From Bugula neritina (taxonomy: Eukaryota > Bryozoa > Gymnolaemata > Cheilostomatida > Bugulidae): a stretch of 64,000 nucleotides of DNA. The stretch's first letter is position 1; the number at the start of each line of letters is the position of its first letter. The DNA lies in contig OZ037770.1 of NCBI GenBank assembly GCA_964035545.1, positions 4,259,662-4,323,661 of the forward strand. Reading direction: 5' to 3'. A program made the position numbers and the translations under genes. The notes beneath the pieces are model-generated. The model searched no databases. It had not been told where the DNA came from and saw nothing but the letters and a program-made list of their open reading frames with translations. Below are positions 11,641 through 54,797 of this stretch, piece after piece.

Positions 11641-13568
11641 TCAGGTGGTCAGGACAGACGGGAACCGCCGATCTGACTAAATCTACACCCCCGTTGTTGA
11701 AGCCCAGGAGGCAAACAACATCGCGGAGGCAACAGCGGCGTAAACCAAGGTGTGAAGTGGTCGTGCCGCGAGAGGAATGCCTGGTAAGAGATGAACGGCC
11801 ACTTCCCCTAATGAAAGTGGGTCCATCGCCTTCAGTACCATGTTTGACTCCATCACGTCCGGATGCCAGGACGGTGCCGTAAGTGCAAACCCTCATGGAG
11901 GAAGGGGCTCCATCCGGAGAAAGCAGAAAAAGGGCGATCACCAGTGAGCCAAAAGTTCCATGGAAAGAATGTAGTAGGCCGCCGGTAGATACGCCACCCC
12001 TCTGGGACGACGGCAGCACACAAAACAAATCCCAACATACTTACAAGACTTCACATATGACTGCGTGCTAAGCGGCAAGTATGTAAGTCCAGCAGGGTAC
12101 GATGCGGTGAAACCACCAACTAGTTGTGGGAGTTGTGAGCCTCACAAGAAAATCAACTTTTTCAAGGGCGGAACCACGAGTAGAATTATTCCGCCGGGTG
12201 ATGTGCCTTGGTCACATGCCAAAGTCACGCTACCGGGCCTTTTCGCATGTGAATGCAGTCGAGAGTAGACGTACTAGAAATAGCTCATAGTAATCATTCT
12301 GAATAATTCCAGTATGTCCGACTATACCGGATCTCAGGGTGAGTGAACAATTCTTTCCTAGTACAGCAATTAGACTACATCGATCAGCTAGTCCTGTTGA
12401 GTAAACTAGCTGGAGATATCGTTGGTGGAAATAAGTGGCAAGACTGTGAACTGACTTGGGATTTTTGTGATCCCCATCGCAATCATGCTCTCGGCCAATA
12501 GTCCACCAACCTAGATCTCACGAGTGCCTTAATATAAGAATGAGCTGTTAGGCTGTACAACGCCGGCAGCACTTCAGTGTAGATAACTCACACTGTTGAA
12601 CTCTTTCAGGTAACACTCGAACCGCCGCCGCGGGACGCCAGGACTCCACTCAATACTCACTCTCCTCCGCACTTATGGAAGATGACAATGAGATGGAAGG
12701 AGGACTTCCCGTACCATTCCGCCGCCGTAGCCGGTGGGTGTCGCCGGCCACAAAAAAAATAATAGAGGCTGCATGTGGGCAGCGCAAAAATACCAGGTGC
12801 CAAGTATGTCAGGAAGATCGCCCTTCCACCACTCATTGTGGCTACACGTAAACACTCACTATCTATTAATTTTCTGCCGTGTGGAAAATACAACGTATAC
12901 CCATACCCTATCATTACGCACATGGCTAGAGGATTCAACCCAGGAGCCCCCACTTTGTAGACGCCGACACATACCCCCAGTTCTTGGCTGTCATCCTCCG
13001 CTGGTTTGCAAGGCAATGCTGTTAGCCGCCCTAAACTAAGGGTTCCACACCGTATTGGAATATGCCAGGCAACAGTCTTCCCTGGTGACGGACCAGCCTC
13101 GAGAGGTACCCGCCGTAGCCGACTCGACCCACGACACTGTAGAGGAAGAGGTAGAGTCACCCCCAAAGTCTCTAAATTACAGTCGGAAAGACCCACACGC
13201 TTGGCAACCGTAGAGGAGTGACTCCTACGGTTGCAGTCTGACTTCACGCAGCTGGCTCCCAGTCTGTTATCCACAACCATTGGTTAAAGCCAACTCAAGG
13301 ACTCAGTAGGTAGGATTAAAAGGAGGCTGCCCGCCCAACGACCTAACGTTCGTCCCCAGGGCGAGTGATGGTATTCCTGTTCTTCTTCTTCCCGTTTCCT
13401 TTCTCAACACGGAAGCCTCTGTGAGTCATATCTTTTCTGGGAATTCTCCAACTACAACATTGTTATCATGTAAATTACGGCTCGTATCCCCGGGGTAGAT
13501 TACTGGTGTATCTATGCAGTACTTCTCTCTTGCATATTGTCTTATTATTTTCTGAGTTTTATATTATG

Positions 13569-13624
<56 letters not shown>

Positions 13625-13726
13625 TTAATATTAGTGTTCTTATATTGTGTAATATAGTGTATTTTTCCTTTTTCTATTATTGTATATTTTATTATCATAA
13701 AGTAGGCTTTTTGCTGGTGGGGGCAG
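11641..13726 (+). other. 3' internal region of the first Gypsy element, no recognised domain
   Basis: This is a GC-richer stretch between the integrase zinc domain and the right LTR. It holds short frames on both strands without recognisable domains. A (TA)n array lies at about 13572-13621. It may contain decayed C-terminal pol or 3' untranslated sequence. Confidence 0.5.
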
Positions 13727-14098
13727 TGTAGTGCCTCGTAGAGCCACAATAATAGAAACAGGGACTCAGTAGTTTCCCCTTCTGGTATACTTTTAATACA
13801 GCACTCAGCAGACACGCAAGGATGGCGTGGCCTCTAAATGACTGTCCAATCAGGAGGAACTTTAGTTAAATATGTTAGCATGACTGGTTAATTAGTTAAG
13901 TTGAGTTAGAGATAGCGGAGTAGTGAGATGTGATTTATGTACAGAGTAGTTTTCCTTAGCTTGTGTGACTTTTCTTAATGTGTATTTTTTGGATAAAATA
14001 TAAACTTTTATTATCATATGCAAACAATCTGTGGAGACTACTAAACAATGCAATAAATAGACTATACACTCAGAACCCACATACAAAAAATCATAACA
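13727..14098 (+). repeat. right (3') LTR of the first Gypsy element
   Basis: This 372-bp direct repeat of 6446-6817, with scattered substitutions, is preceded by a purine-rich tract and ends TCATAACA. Confidence 0.9.
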
Positions 14099-14334
14099 AT
14101 AAGTCATTTGATGTTTTCAATTTAACTAATGGATTCAACTGTTTACACTCTCAGCTATAAAACAGTAGACTTTGAAACATGTGCTTAAACTGCTCAATCC
14201 AAAACTTACATTAACTAAAACAATAATAGATTCTGCGATGAAATTTTGCATGTTTGTAACCAGAGCTATACTTTCAGATATTAAAAGAGTTTTACATTGA
14301 TCTCCAAATCAATATAAGATTCAATCTTTATGTA

Positions 14335-14690
14335 TTAGCCAATGTTGATAAACAGAATGACAGCTGCTATTCTGACTAACAAATCAGTTAGAGACTTAAG
14401 TTGGTGAATGCCATCAACAATCACCTCACTGTGAAAATACTTGATGCTTATGTTTTCAATGGGAAAGCTTACATTGAAACATTGAAGTACTTTTAGAGAG
14501 CACGGAATGAGTTGATAGGTTATGAGAATGTGATCATTATCAAGAATCAAATAGTAATTCCTGTTTCATTCAGTGGAGGATTTATAGACATTATTCATAA
14601 AATACACCTGCATTGGACGAGAAACAAATTATGTCTATTGACCTGGAGACTAAGGTGAGGTAAGAGATCTCATGAGAAGTTACTCCTCTT
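14335..14690 (+). pseudogene. possible relic of a retroelement integrase zinc-binding region
   Basis: A stop-broken plus-strand reading around 14500-14640 gives ARNELIGYENVIIIKNQIVI followed by a P and an IHKIHLH segment. This resembles the short segment preceding the integrase HHCC domain of many Gypsy elements. Several stops interrupt it. The similarity is by eye only. Confidence 0.28.
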
Positions 14691-15144
14691 TGTCAAGGAA
14701 ACATGCGTGTTAATACTCAGACTAACATTAAATCACGCACAATATCACAGACTACGTACGTGTACATACCCTTTCCAGTCAATCAACATGGATGTGTTTT
14801 ATTTAGATGACTCTGAATATTTAGTGCGTGTTGAGTGGTACTGCAAGTAGCTGACACGAGATCATCGAAGTGCTTAAAACAAAGTTTAATAATTTCAGTA
14901 GGCCGGAAGTTGTGTTGTCGGAAAATGTGTTTAAAATGCGAGTATTTTTAGGAAGATAATAGAGTAAACATGTTATAACTGCTAGCCCTTATCATAGTTG
15001 AAGCCCAGTTTTAATGGTAAACAAGAGAAATAGACCAAAAGGGGCTGCTTGACCAAAGGCAACCATTATATGATATGCTACGCACTATAAGAAATACACC
15101 ACATAGTAGCCATTGACACACTTTTTATGAAGTCTAATTCATTC

Positions 15145-15147
<3 letters not shown>

Positions 15148-15242
<95 letters not shown>
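15148..15242. repeat. (TA)n microsatellite
   Basis: An uninterrupted TA array of about 90 bp lies in the spacer between the first Gypsy element and the 3' end of the minus-strand 13-exon gene. Confidence 0.97.
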
Positions 15243-15243
<1 letters not shown>

Positions 15244-15751
15244 CTAAACCAAGTGTGTAGAAGAGTCTAACAAAAGCTCTTCAGAAAACTGAGTTAGCAA
15301 CAGAAGTGTATTGTTATTATAAACACGGCACTCTAAATGTCCAAGGCAATATATGATTTGACAGCTTATGTTATCATATGCAAAATTTTACAATTAAGAA
15401 GCTTTTTTTCTATATCTACTAGAAAAGATAGAATAATTGATAACTGTAGTGCAATGCAATATAAAACAAAATCACTAAAACAAAATTGTTACAGCAAGGC
15501 CACACAAAACAAAATAATATATATATGTTTTCGAGTTAACATTGTTGATCTGAAAGAGAAAATAAATTATCTGAGTACTAAAATTAGAAATATTTAAAAA
15601 TAAACCACAGCAATACCCACAATAGTATCAAAGTAACTAAAACAAAAAGAAAACAATTTTTTTGCTGATTAATGTTTTTCAACCCTCTAGCAGTATTTGT
15701 TAGTTGTTATAGCGTCTTTAGGCCGTTGGCATAATAAATTTCGCTTGTATT

Positions 15752-42894
<27,143 letters not shown>

Positions 42895-45012
42895 CGCCAG
42901 TTGGCACGTTCACTTTGCAGATTGTAATTTAATATCGAATATTTTATTTACCGGGCTAGCTTTTACTAGTAGCATATCAATCTGGGCGAGATAAGTAACG
43001 CTTATAGCTACGAATGATATTACACAGAGCGGTTTATTTGGAGGCAGTGCACTGCAGCTGTGGAATGACTAGGGTAGCCTATCCAGGAGTGGATGTGAAT
43101 TATAAACGTTCTACGTGCTTTTTTGAAAGCATTATAATGAGAGCATGCGATTTAGTCATTGATATAAAATTAAAATTATTGTTTTAAGAATAATGATTTA
43201 TTTAAAAACAGTTATTTATTTATTTTATTATTGCTTTTTTTTAAAAAAATAATTGATAAAATTTTGAACACCCCTAATAATACCACAACTATACTCCACT
43301 CCTTTAGTTGTAACCTAATTAGATTAGAAGTCACATCTTCAATACAATCAAGCTAGGCTTAGTATTTCTGGTGTCTGTATATACTGCTGCATTATAAGCT
43401 TTAAAGTTTGAACTGTAGTGAAGCTCTTACTGAGTTAGTAGACTGAAAGTGCAAAACCTAGTAAGCTACCAACACTATAAATTGTTATAATTGAGTAAAG
43501 GAAATGAACAGTATATGTGTACAAAAACTTGTACTCAAATACACTAACACCATATAGGTATGGTTATTTGAGATGCAGTTGTATTAAAAAGAATTGTGAA
43601 TTGAATACTCATTATAGACATTACATCATGCTGAATCAGGTTACATATTTGACTATTTAAAGCTGTTTTTATAAAATAACTTAACCAAGTTACTTATCAG
43701 TGACAAGTAATATAACATTTAAATTCAAACCATGAGCTCATTTCAGCTAAAAATAGCAGCACCTTGTCACTGCACATGAATGGCTGGCCTGCACTGTTTG
43801 AGTCATTAGCAAAATGGCTTACAGCTGTTGCAGGCCTGCTACATGAGAGAATTATGTATCAATCAGAAACTTATTATTCAATTGCAAGCATACCAGAATT
43901 GTATTACCATGATATAAAAAGTTGCCTACATATATAGGTGCAATAGTAGAAAAGCTTAAACAGCCTAAATTTGTCAAAAGATGCTAATTTGAGGACAGGT
44001 TGAAATTCTCTCTAAACTTTTTTTGCTGCATCTCAACATAGGGTCTAATTTCTCAATATCCTCATCACTACACATACCTCATACTTGGTATACTCATGCA
44101 CCTGGTAATACGATTATTTTTAAAATAAAGTTATGCAATTACTACTCGATTGATTAAAATTTACCTCCAACAATTTTTGTAGACTCTGAAGTTTTTTAAT
44201 ATTTTGCATTAACAATACAATAAGCTTGGTTACAAATAATATATTATTATTATAATTTAGATTGCTGTACAGAACCACAAAATAATGTGCATTAAAACCA
44301 CACACAAAAGCTATAAAACTTAGTGGCTATTACCTCTCATTAGCATTATAAGGTGCTTGGGCTCTCATGCAAGCTGTATAATTACTAAACTGTTTTGGAC
44401 TAAAAATATATAGGATATAAACTATAGAGTATACACTTAAACGCCACTAGCTTGGAAGCTCTGCTTCCTAGTTAAAATTCAGAAATTGCTTCATTTTGGT
44501 AAAACTAATTAATCTAGAGTCAAAGTAGACTACATGCACATTGTACAGCGTATCGGCTGTAGGCAGTACAACAACATTGCCATCACCAAGATTCCAACTA
44601 CTAGCTACTATAATAATTATAATAACCAGTCTCATACCGTCTAATTATTTTACTGCAGAGTTGAACTTTAACCCTTTGGTTTAGCTCCCACAACATGCAT
44701 GAATCATGGAAATATTCATTTCTCAAAAGGTTTTTGTGTCAGGCCAAAAATATTCAAGAATAGTACTCAAGACATATGTAGGTCCATTTGGTGTAAATAT
44801 GAACAAAATCTGAGACGCAAAGGCGTGGGCCATTGGTTGAGTTGACGTGGAATGACCCATATATAATTATAATGGAGCAATGAAATTACTGATTCAGTAG
44901 AAGGATGACCTTAATCAAGCTGTGCGTGCTGATACAGCAACAATTATCAGCTGATACAGCAACAATTATCAGCTGATACAGTAACCATTATCAGCTGTCA
45001 CATTTACGAATG

Positions 45013-47345
<2,333 letters not shown>

Positions 47346-47454
47346 AGTTGTCATAAGTTAGCCAAATTAATTAAGTTTAAAAGGAAACCTCACCACAGAT
47401 GCCATGACTTGTCAAGATTGATTCAAACTCAAAATAATTGCTTTTCTCTGAGTA

Positions 47455-49959
47455 TCAGGGGTTTGATGATATAATAATACTTTCACTGTTGATTCTTTTT
47501 TGTAGCTGCTCTTCTGTTGCGCTATCTAAAATCAAATAATTATTAATAGTTAGTAAACTATAGGCAGTCTTGCATATAGTATACTTAGAATTATTGCAAT
47601 AGTATCCTATGCTGACTTAGTTGCTTTTAATGCGTATAAAGTTGGTAAGAATTTACACTACTTGTTTCTATTCATTTCCTTTTAACTGTGGTAGACTGTG
47701 AGACACATTTGAGTCATTTTACTTTATTCAGTACGCAACAGCAAAATATGACCAAGTAGTTTCTACCAAGTTTCTGGCCAAGTACTTTCTACCCGCAGTG
47801 CATTCGGAGGTTTTCAGATTATAACTGCTTATTGGGGTAAAACTGTGTATACCCCAGTAAACCTACAATTATCCTAATGTTTGTGTAATTTCCTATAATA
47901 TAAATAACCGGCTTCTAATGCATGCATGCATGCATGCATACCTAACCAATGCTAATAAACTAAACATGCATGCATGCAATTATTTGTACCATATGCAAGT
48001 AATATATTGGCTAATTAGCAACTATAACATTTTTTTAATTATTTTTATTGCTTACATATGTCTAGGTTTTATTAAAATAGGATTCTTATTTGCAACCTTG
48101 CATCACAAATTACATAAAATCTAAGAACTTGAGTTGTTACATACCTACACAAATAGACCTTCATAAAACTCCCAATGATTTTATTCAACTCATGTATACA
48201 AAAATTTTGCTCTAAAACAACTTTTCTAAATCACCTTAGAGCAGGGAATTATTACAAAAACAGCTTCTCAAATATAATCTTTAGTCAGATTAATTTTTTT
48301 ATTATATTTGAACTATATTTGCAAGTTATTATTGTGATATCACTCAGGTAATCACGTATATATTGTTTATTATAGCTGTAATGCTTTAGCAATGAATATA
48401 GATCAAGTTTAATTTCTACTATACCTGGCACTTTTTCAGAATTAGAGCTAACTGCACAACAAAAAACAATTTTCTACAGCGTACTATAATATAAATGTTG
48501 AAGTATATTCTGTAAGCACGCAGTATAACAGATATATTTGCTGAATATTACAGTACTAAAGGATTAATAATACTTACCATATACTTGAGGTATAACTGTT
48601 ATACTTGAATCAAGTTATACTTTGTGGTAGTTATGACTGCAGTGTGTGTCACAGTGTTGTTAACTCTACAAATAGTAATAAAGACTGTGCGTTATACAGG
48701 TATAAAATATTATATGATAGCTACCTTATCAGTGTTTATGGTCCACCCATATTTACATTCACTGATAAACTACTCAGCTTAGTCAATAAACAGAGTCCAC
48801 ACCTGCGCCTGTTTTTTTCTCAACTCACTTCAACACTCCTACAATAACTTTGATGTCTTCATTTCTAATCAAATTTTAATAGTTACAATTACTGTTTTGA
48901 GTTTTCAAGCCAATTTTGTTATATTATTATCCTCTCTATAAACCACCTTTGTCAGATTCCAACCAATAAGGACAGCTTTAACAAAACCCTTATGTCTTAT
49001 TGCCTAATTTTGAGTATATAGATAACTATAACAACTTTACCATTAGATTCAGTATGGATGGACCTAATGACCACCCAATCTTTTGAGTTGAAATTCTGTT
49101 TTAGCAGTTTCTAGATTAATTGATTTTTGTACTGTAATTGAAGCAGATTTGCAAACAAAAGCATCCTATATTATACAGCACTATATAGTTACATACATAT
49201 ATAATAAATAACTCAACAAAGCTATTTTACTGATATTAATTAACATTTCACAAAGCTGAGTTTACATGTATCTACCTGGCTTAAGAATTACCCAATAAAT
49301 CTAATCCAAAGACTTATGCATGCTTCCTTAAAAGAAAGATGCAAGCAACTGGCCATAAAATAAAAAGACCATATTATCAATGAAATTACCTTTCACTCTG
49401 AAAATGTTTATTTTATTACTACAAGCTAATTGAGGTTCTATATGAAATGTTATGGAGCTGTGTGCTTATAGTAAACAGCATGGAGTCTTTTATTCAAATA
49501 GCGTGGAACGTAAACAAAGACCTTGACCTTAATATGGTACTCATTCAAAGTAAGAGTAGAACTAGACATACACTAACCATCTTTCAATTAGAGGTCTTGA
49601 AAAATGGAAGTCTGAAAACTGTCCTGGGTTACATTATAATGTTATATGATATAAATTAAATATAAATTAATGTAAAAAATCACTCACAAAACATATTTTT
49701 TGGTACATAAATGAATTTAAATCAAGTCAATGTTTTGTAGTGATAATTTGAGTTTACCAGTGCTGAAGTCAACATAACTTAGTCTCAGCTACTGCAGGTA
49801 ATGAAATAATATAATAACAGCTATACATGTATTACATAAAGTTACAAGACAGAGATATAATTTATACATACCTGTTAGTATACAGAGTCTGTCAGCTGTC
49901 ACACTGTTTACTCCGTATCTTACATTAGCTACAGTTGAAATATCTTGCCGTGTTGTCAC
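47455..49959 (-). CDS. tentative 3' exons of another minus-strand gene
   Basis: Three minus-strand blocks have AG/GT borders and compatible phases. Block 49959-49872 is phase 0 to 1 and reads TTRQDISTVANVRYGVNSVT within it. Block 48451-48425 is 27 nt and reads SSNSEKVP. The third block starts at 47525 (DSATEEQLQKRINS) and either ends at TGA 47455-47457 or splices at 47487. The Ser/Glu-rich text resembles that of the neighbouring 13-exon gene. There is no domain and no start exon, and chance phase agreement is possible with exons this short. Confidence 0.3.
47918..47980. repeat. (GCAT)n short repeat, two blocks
   Basis: Blocks of ATGCATGCATGC at about 47919-47938 and 47966-47978 flank a short unique stretch. 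It is non-coding. Confidence 0.85.
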
Positions 49960-50259
49960 CTACATAATGTATAATGTACAGCATACCATGGCTACCTTAT
50001 CATAGTATATGGTATGCCTTTGTTTACATTAGCTAATATATATTAGGGTTAAGTAGTTATACAAAGTATAAAGTAAAAGTGACAGGCGACTTGAGATTAT
50101 GTACATGGGAATACATTGAGTTCTACAGGAACTATTTTCAATAATAACTGAGAAATCAAACCTCAGTCAGTAGTGAGGAATATAGTACAATGCAGTGTTT
50201 TACTTTGCTGTTTGTTGTACTATATTATATTGTATGGCATATACCATATTATAGCATAT

Positions 50260-50260
50260 C

Positions 50261-50353
<93 letters not shown>
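50260..50353. repeat. (TA)n microsatellite
   Basis: A TA array of about 90 bp lies in intergenic DNA. The Tyr-Ile frames across it are artefacts. Confidence 0.96.
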
Positions 50354-52909
<2,556 letters not shown>

Positions 52910-52913
52910 CTAT

Positions 52914-52972
52914 TAGTAATATTATAAAAAGTAGTATAATATTATAAAAAGTAGTATAATATTATAAATTTT
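52914..52972. repeat. short AT-rich tandem repeat next to the hairpin
   Basis: About two and a half copies of a 21-bp unit (AATATTATAAAAAGTAGTAT) lie just inside the hairpin. The unit repeats the AGTAGT of the hairpin end. It may be part of a terminal repeat or replication origin. Confidence 0.7.
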
Positions 52973-53123
52973 ATTAAAGATAGAGTAGTTTTTATTTTTT
53001 AAATAAAAACGATTTTTTTTATATTTTTTTATTAATTTTTTTTTTGGAAAAATATTTTTGAAAACTTTTTTTATTTTTAAAAAGAAAAATATTTTTTTAA
53101 AAGAAAAGCGTTAAAACGAATAT

Positions 53124-54020
53124 TTAAACGTTATAACTTGAAAATACTGGTAGAGATTCACTAGATTCTACTATATCTCCATCACTCGTTGATAATACTA
53201 ATTTATTACCCGTTGCCCCCTGTAATTTAGGAATAGCGTGATTATTTATATTATTTATTGTAATAATATCGGTAATATTTATATCGGTTTCTACGATATT
53301 ACCATTACTCGAAAGCATTAATAATTTATTTCCAATTGACGGTTGTATTTTATTCATAGCAAAATTATTTATATTACTAGTCGTAACAACATCGCTAACG
53401 CTTAAGCTACTATCTACGATATTACCCGAAGTAGTTGAAACGGTTAATTTTTCATTCGCGGGTTGTATTTTATTTATAGCGAAATTATTTATATTATTAG
53501 TCGTAATGACATCGCTAACGCTTAAATTACTATCAATAATATTACCCGTATTAGTTGATACGGTTAATTTTTCAGTTGGGTCTCGTATAAGAGGTACGGC
53601 GTAATTAGATACATTAGTTTTTGTAACGACATCATTAACTTTTAAATTACTATCTATAACGCGTCCATCATCAGTTGATATAGTTAATTGGTTAATAGGG
53701 TTTTGTATAAGAGGTACTGCGTAATTAAATACATTAGTTTTTGTAACAACATTATCAACTTTTAAATTACTATCTATAACGCGTCCATCATCAGTTGATA
53801 TAGTTAACTGATTAATAGGGTTTTGTATTTTAGGCATACTCGTATCATCAACGTATTTTTTTGTAGCCGCGTCTTGATTGTCAGCCGGATCAATGACTCT
53901 AGATATTTTATTTTCTCCCATATCTAGCGTACCCGTAAGAGTACTACTACCGTTTATTAAAACGAATTTTTTCGTATTTATTTCCGTTTTTCCACTTCCT
54001 CCGAATTTATAAACACTCAT
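53124..54020 (-). CDS. phage-like trimeric fibre protein with about 40-residue repeats
   Basis: This is a 298-residue virion attachment protein candidate. Residues about 30-60 read GTLDMGENKISRVIDP then QDAATKKYVDD, the motif typical of bacteriophage tail-fibre shafts that fold as trimeric beta-structure. Residues about 64-290 consist of around six tandem repeats of roughly 40 residues with the core LTISTDDGRVIDSNLKV..VV. The first two repeats are almost identical even in DNA. There is no transmembrane helix. It starts at ATG 54020, three bases after the stop of the upstream ATPase gene (TAATAAATG), so it is the second gene of a minus-strand pair. The cell receptor and host tropism cannot be read from this. 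Confidence 0.72.
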   Translation of the reverse strand: MSVYKFGGSGKTEINTKKFVLINGSSTLTGTLDMGENKISRVIDPADNQDAATKKYVDDTSMPKIQNPINQLTISTDDGRVIDSNLKVDNVVTKTNVFNYAVPLIQNPINQLTISTDDGRVIDSNLKVNDVVTKTNVSNYAVPLIRDPTEKLTVSTNTGNIIDSNLSVSDVITTNNINNFAINKIQPANEKLTVSTTSGNIVDSSLSVSDVVTTSNINNFAMNKIQPSIGNKLLMLSSNGNIVETDINITDIITINNINNHAIPKLQGATGNKLVLSTSDGDIVESSESLPVFSSYNV

Positions 54021-54023
54021 TTA

Positions 54024-54782
54024 TTAAGGTATATAAAATTCGTCTAAGCTATGCCTATACCTTCCATTATTTTTTGAGGAAGAAAGATCTAAAGTAATAA
54101 AGCCGTGAGGTTTTTGCCATCCTTTATAACAAAAGTTTTTAAATTCGTTTAATGTTAAATCTCCGTTTATGTGATCTTGATATATATGATTTAAATTTTT
54201 TCCGTCTTGAGGAAATAAGCAAATAAAATTAGCGTTTTCTCGAATTGTGTTTCTAGGCAGCTTAAAATAATTTTGCGACAAATAAAAGCAATCGACGTTA
54301 TTGTGTCGTCCTCTTACGTAATAACTTTCGCAAGTTTTTTGTTTTTCCAACATTAAATCATCGAATATTATTAAATTTTTATTATTAGCGTCTAATTCGC
54401 TAGGGTCATAAACGTCGTTACTAGATTCTATAAATTCGGCGTCTATATTACCGTTACCCTTACTATTTTTTAAAACACGAGTTACATTTATACCCGAATT
54501 TATTATCGCGTCACTATTTTTAAAAAAATTTAAAATTTCTTCTTTAGTTAATTTACGTTCGAAAGCCTTCCTCATATTTATATATTCGGGTTGAGAAAGA
54601 CTTTTACCGTAAATCATAAGTTTATCGTAATCGAGCCAATTAGGTTGTAATAATAAATTACAAAGTAACGTAGTTTTACCGCATCCAGATTTTCCAACGA
54701 TAAGACCTCTTATGCTTTTAGGAAGTAAAGGATTATTATTACGATTAATTTCGTTTTTCCACGAAAGATTTTCTATTTCCAT
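54024..54782 (-). CDS. A32/FtsK-HerA-type genome-packaging ATPase
   Basis: This 252-residue protein would drive viral DNA into preformed capsids. Walker A is GKSGCGKT (residues 30-37) and Walker B is LIIFDD (137-142). The downstream block YLSQNYFKLPRNTI (167-180) is characteristic of Maverick and large-DNA-virus packaging ATPases and carries the Gln/Asn sensor position. Length is normal for Maverick ATPases. It is transcribed divergently from the integrase gene, whose ATG lies only 12 bp away across a shared palindrome. Confidence 0.92.
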   Translation of the reverse strand: MEIENLSWKNEINRNNNPLLPKSIRGLIVGKSGCGKTTLLCNLLLQPNWLDYDKLMIYGKSLSQPEYINMRKAFERKLTKEEILNFFKNSDAIINSGINVTRVLKNSKGNGNIDAEFIESSNDVYDPSELDANNKNLIIFDDLMLEKQKTCESYYVRGRHNNVDCFYLSQNYFKLPRNTIRENANFICLFPQDGKNLNHIYQDHINGDLTLNEFKNFCYKGWQKPHGFITLDLSSSKNNGRYRHSLDEFYIP

Positions 54783-54797
54783 TTATTATAATAAATG
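54780..54797. promoter_or_regulatory. 18-bp palindromic bidirectional start region
   Basis: CATTTATTATAATAAATG is a perfect palindrome containing both start codons: CAT for the minus-strand ATPase and ATG for the plus-strand PLA2-integrase. Each arm gives TATAATAAATG, the same start context as the other genes of the element. The geometry leaves no room for 5' untranslated regions unless transcription of each gene begins inside the other coding sequence or at the start codon itself. Confidence 0.7.

Larger units (their letters stand above)
6446..14098 (+). mobile_element. defective Ty3/Gypsy LTR retrotransposon carrying a nested DNA transposon
   Basis: It is bounded by two 372-bp direct LTRs (6446-6817 and 13727-14098) that begin TGTAGTG and end ATAACA. 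A tRNA-primer-site-like stretch (GTGGTGGCAGCAGTGGGAT) follows the left LTR, and a polypurine-rich tract (GGTGGGGGCAG) precedes the right LTR. The internal order is gag, zinc knuckle, protease, then a 2.56 kb foreign insertion, then the end of protease-RT linker and the integrase zinc-binding region. The reverse transcriptase and RNase H are missing. No clear target duplication remains (AATGA versus ATAAG). The LTRs differ at many sites, so this is the oldest of the three Gypsy copies here. Confidence 0.88.

Noticed and set aside
12657-13280. 207-residue minus-strand frame inside the first Gypsy element
   Set aside because: It is antisense to the element, has no recognisable domain and has Cys/Arg-rich composition typical of a GC-rich shadow frame.
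6441-14103. Target-site duplication for the first Gypsy element
   Set aside because: Flanks AATGA and ATAAG do not match, so no duplication is claimed.
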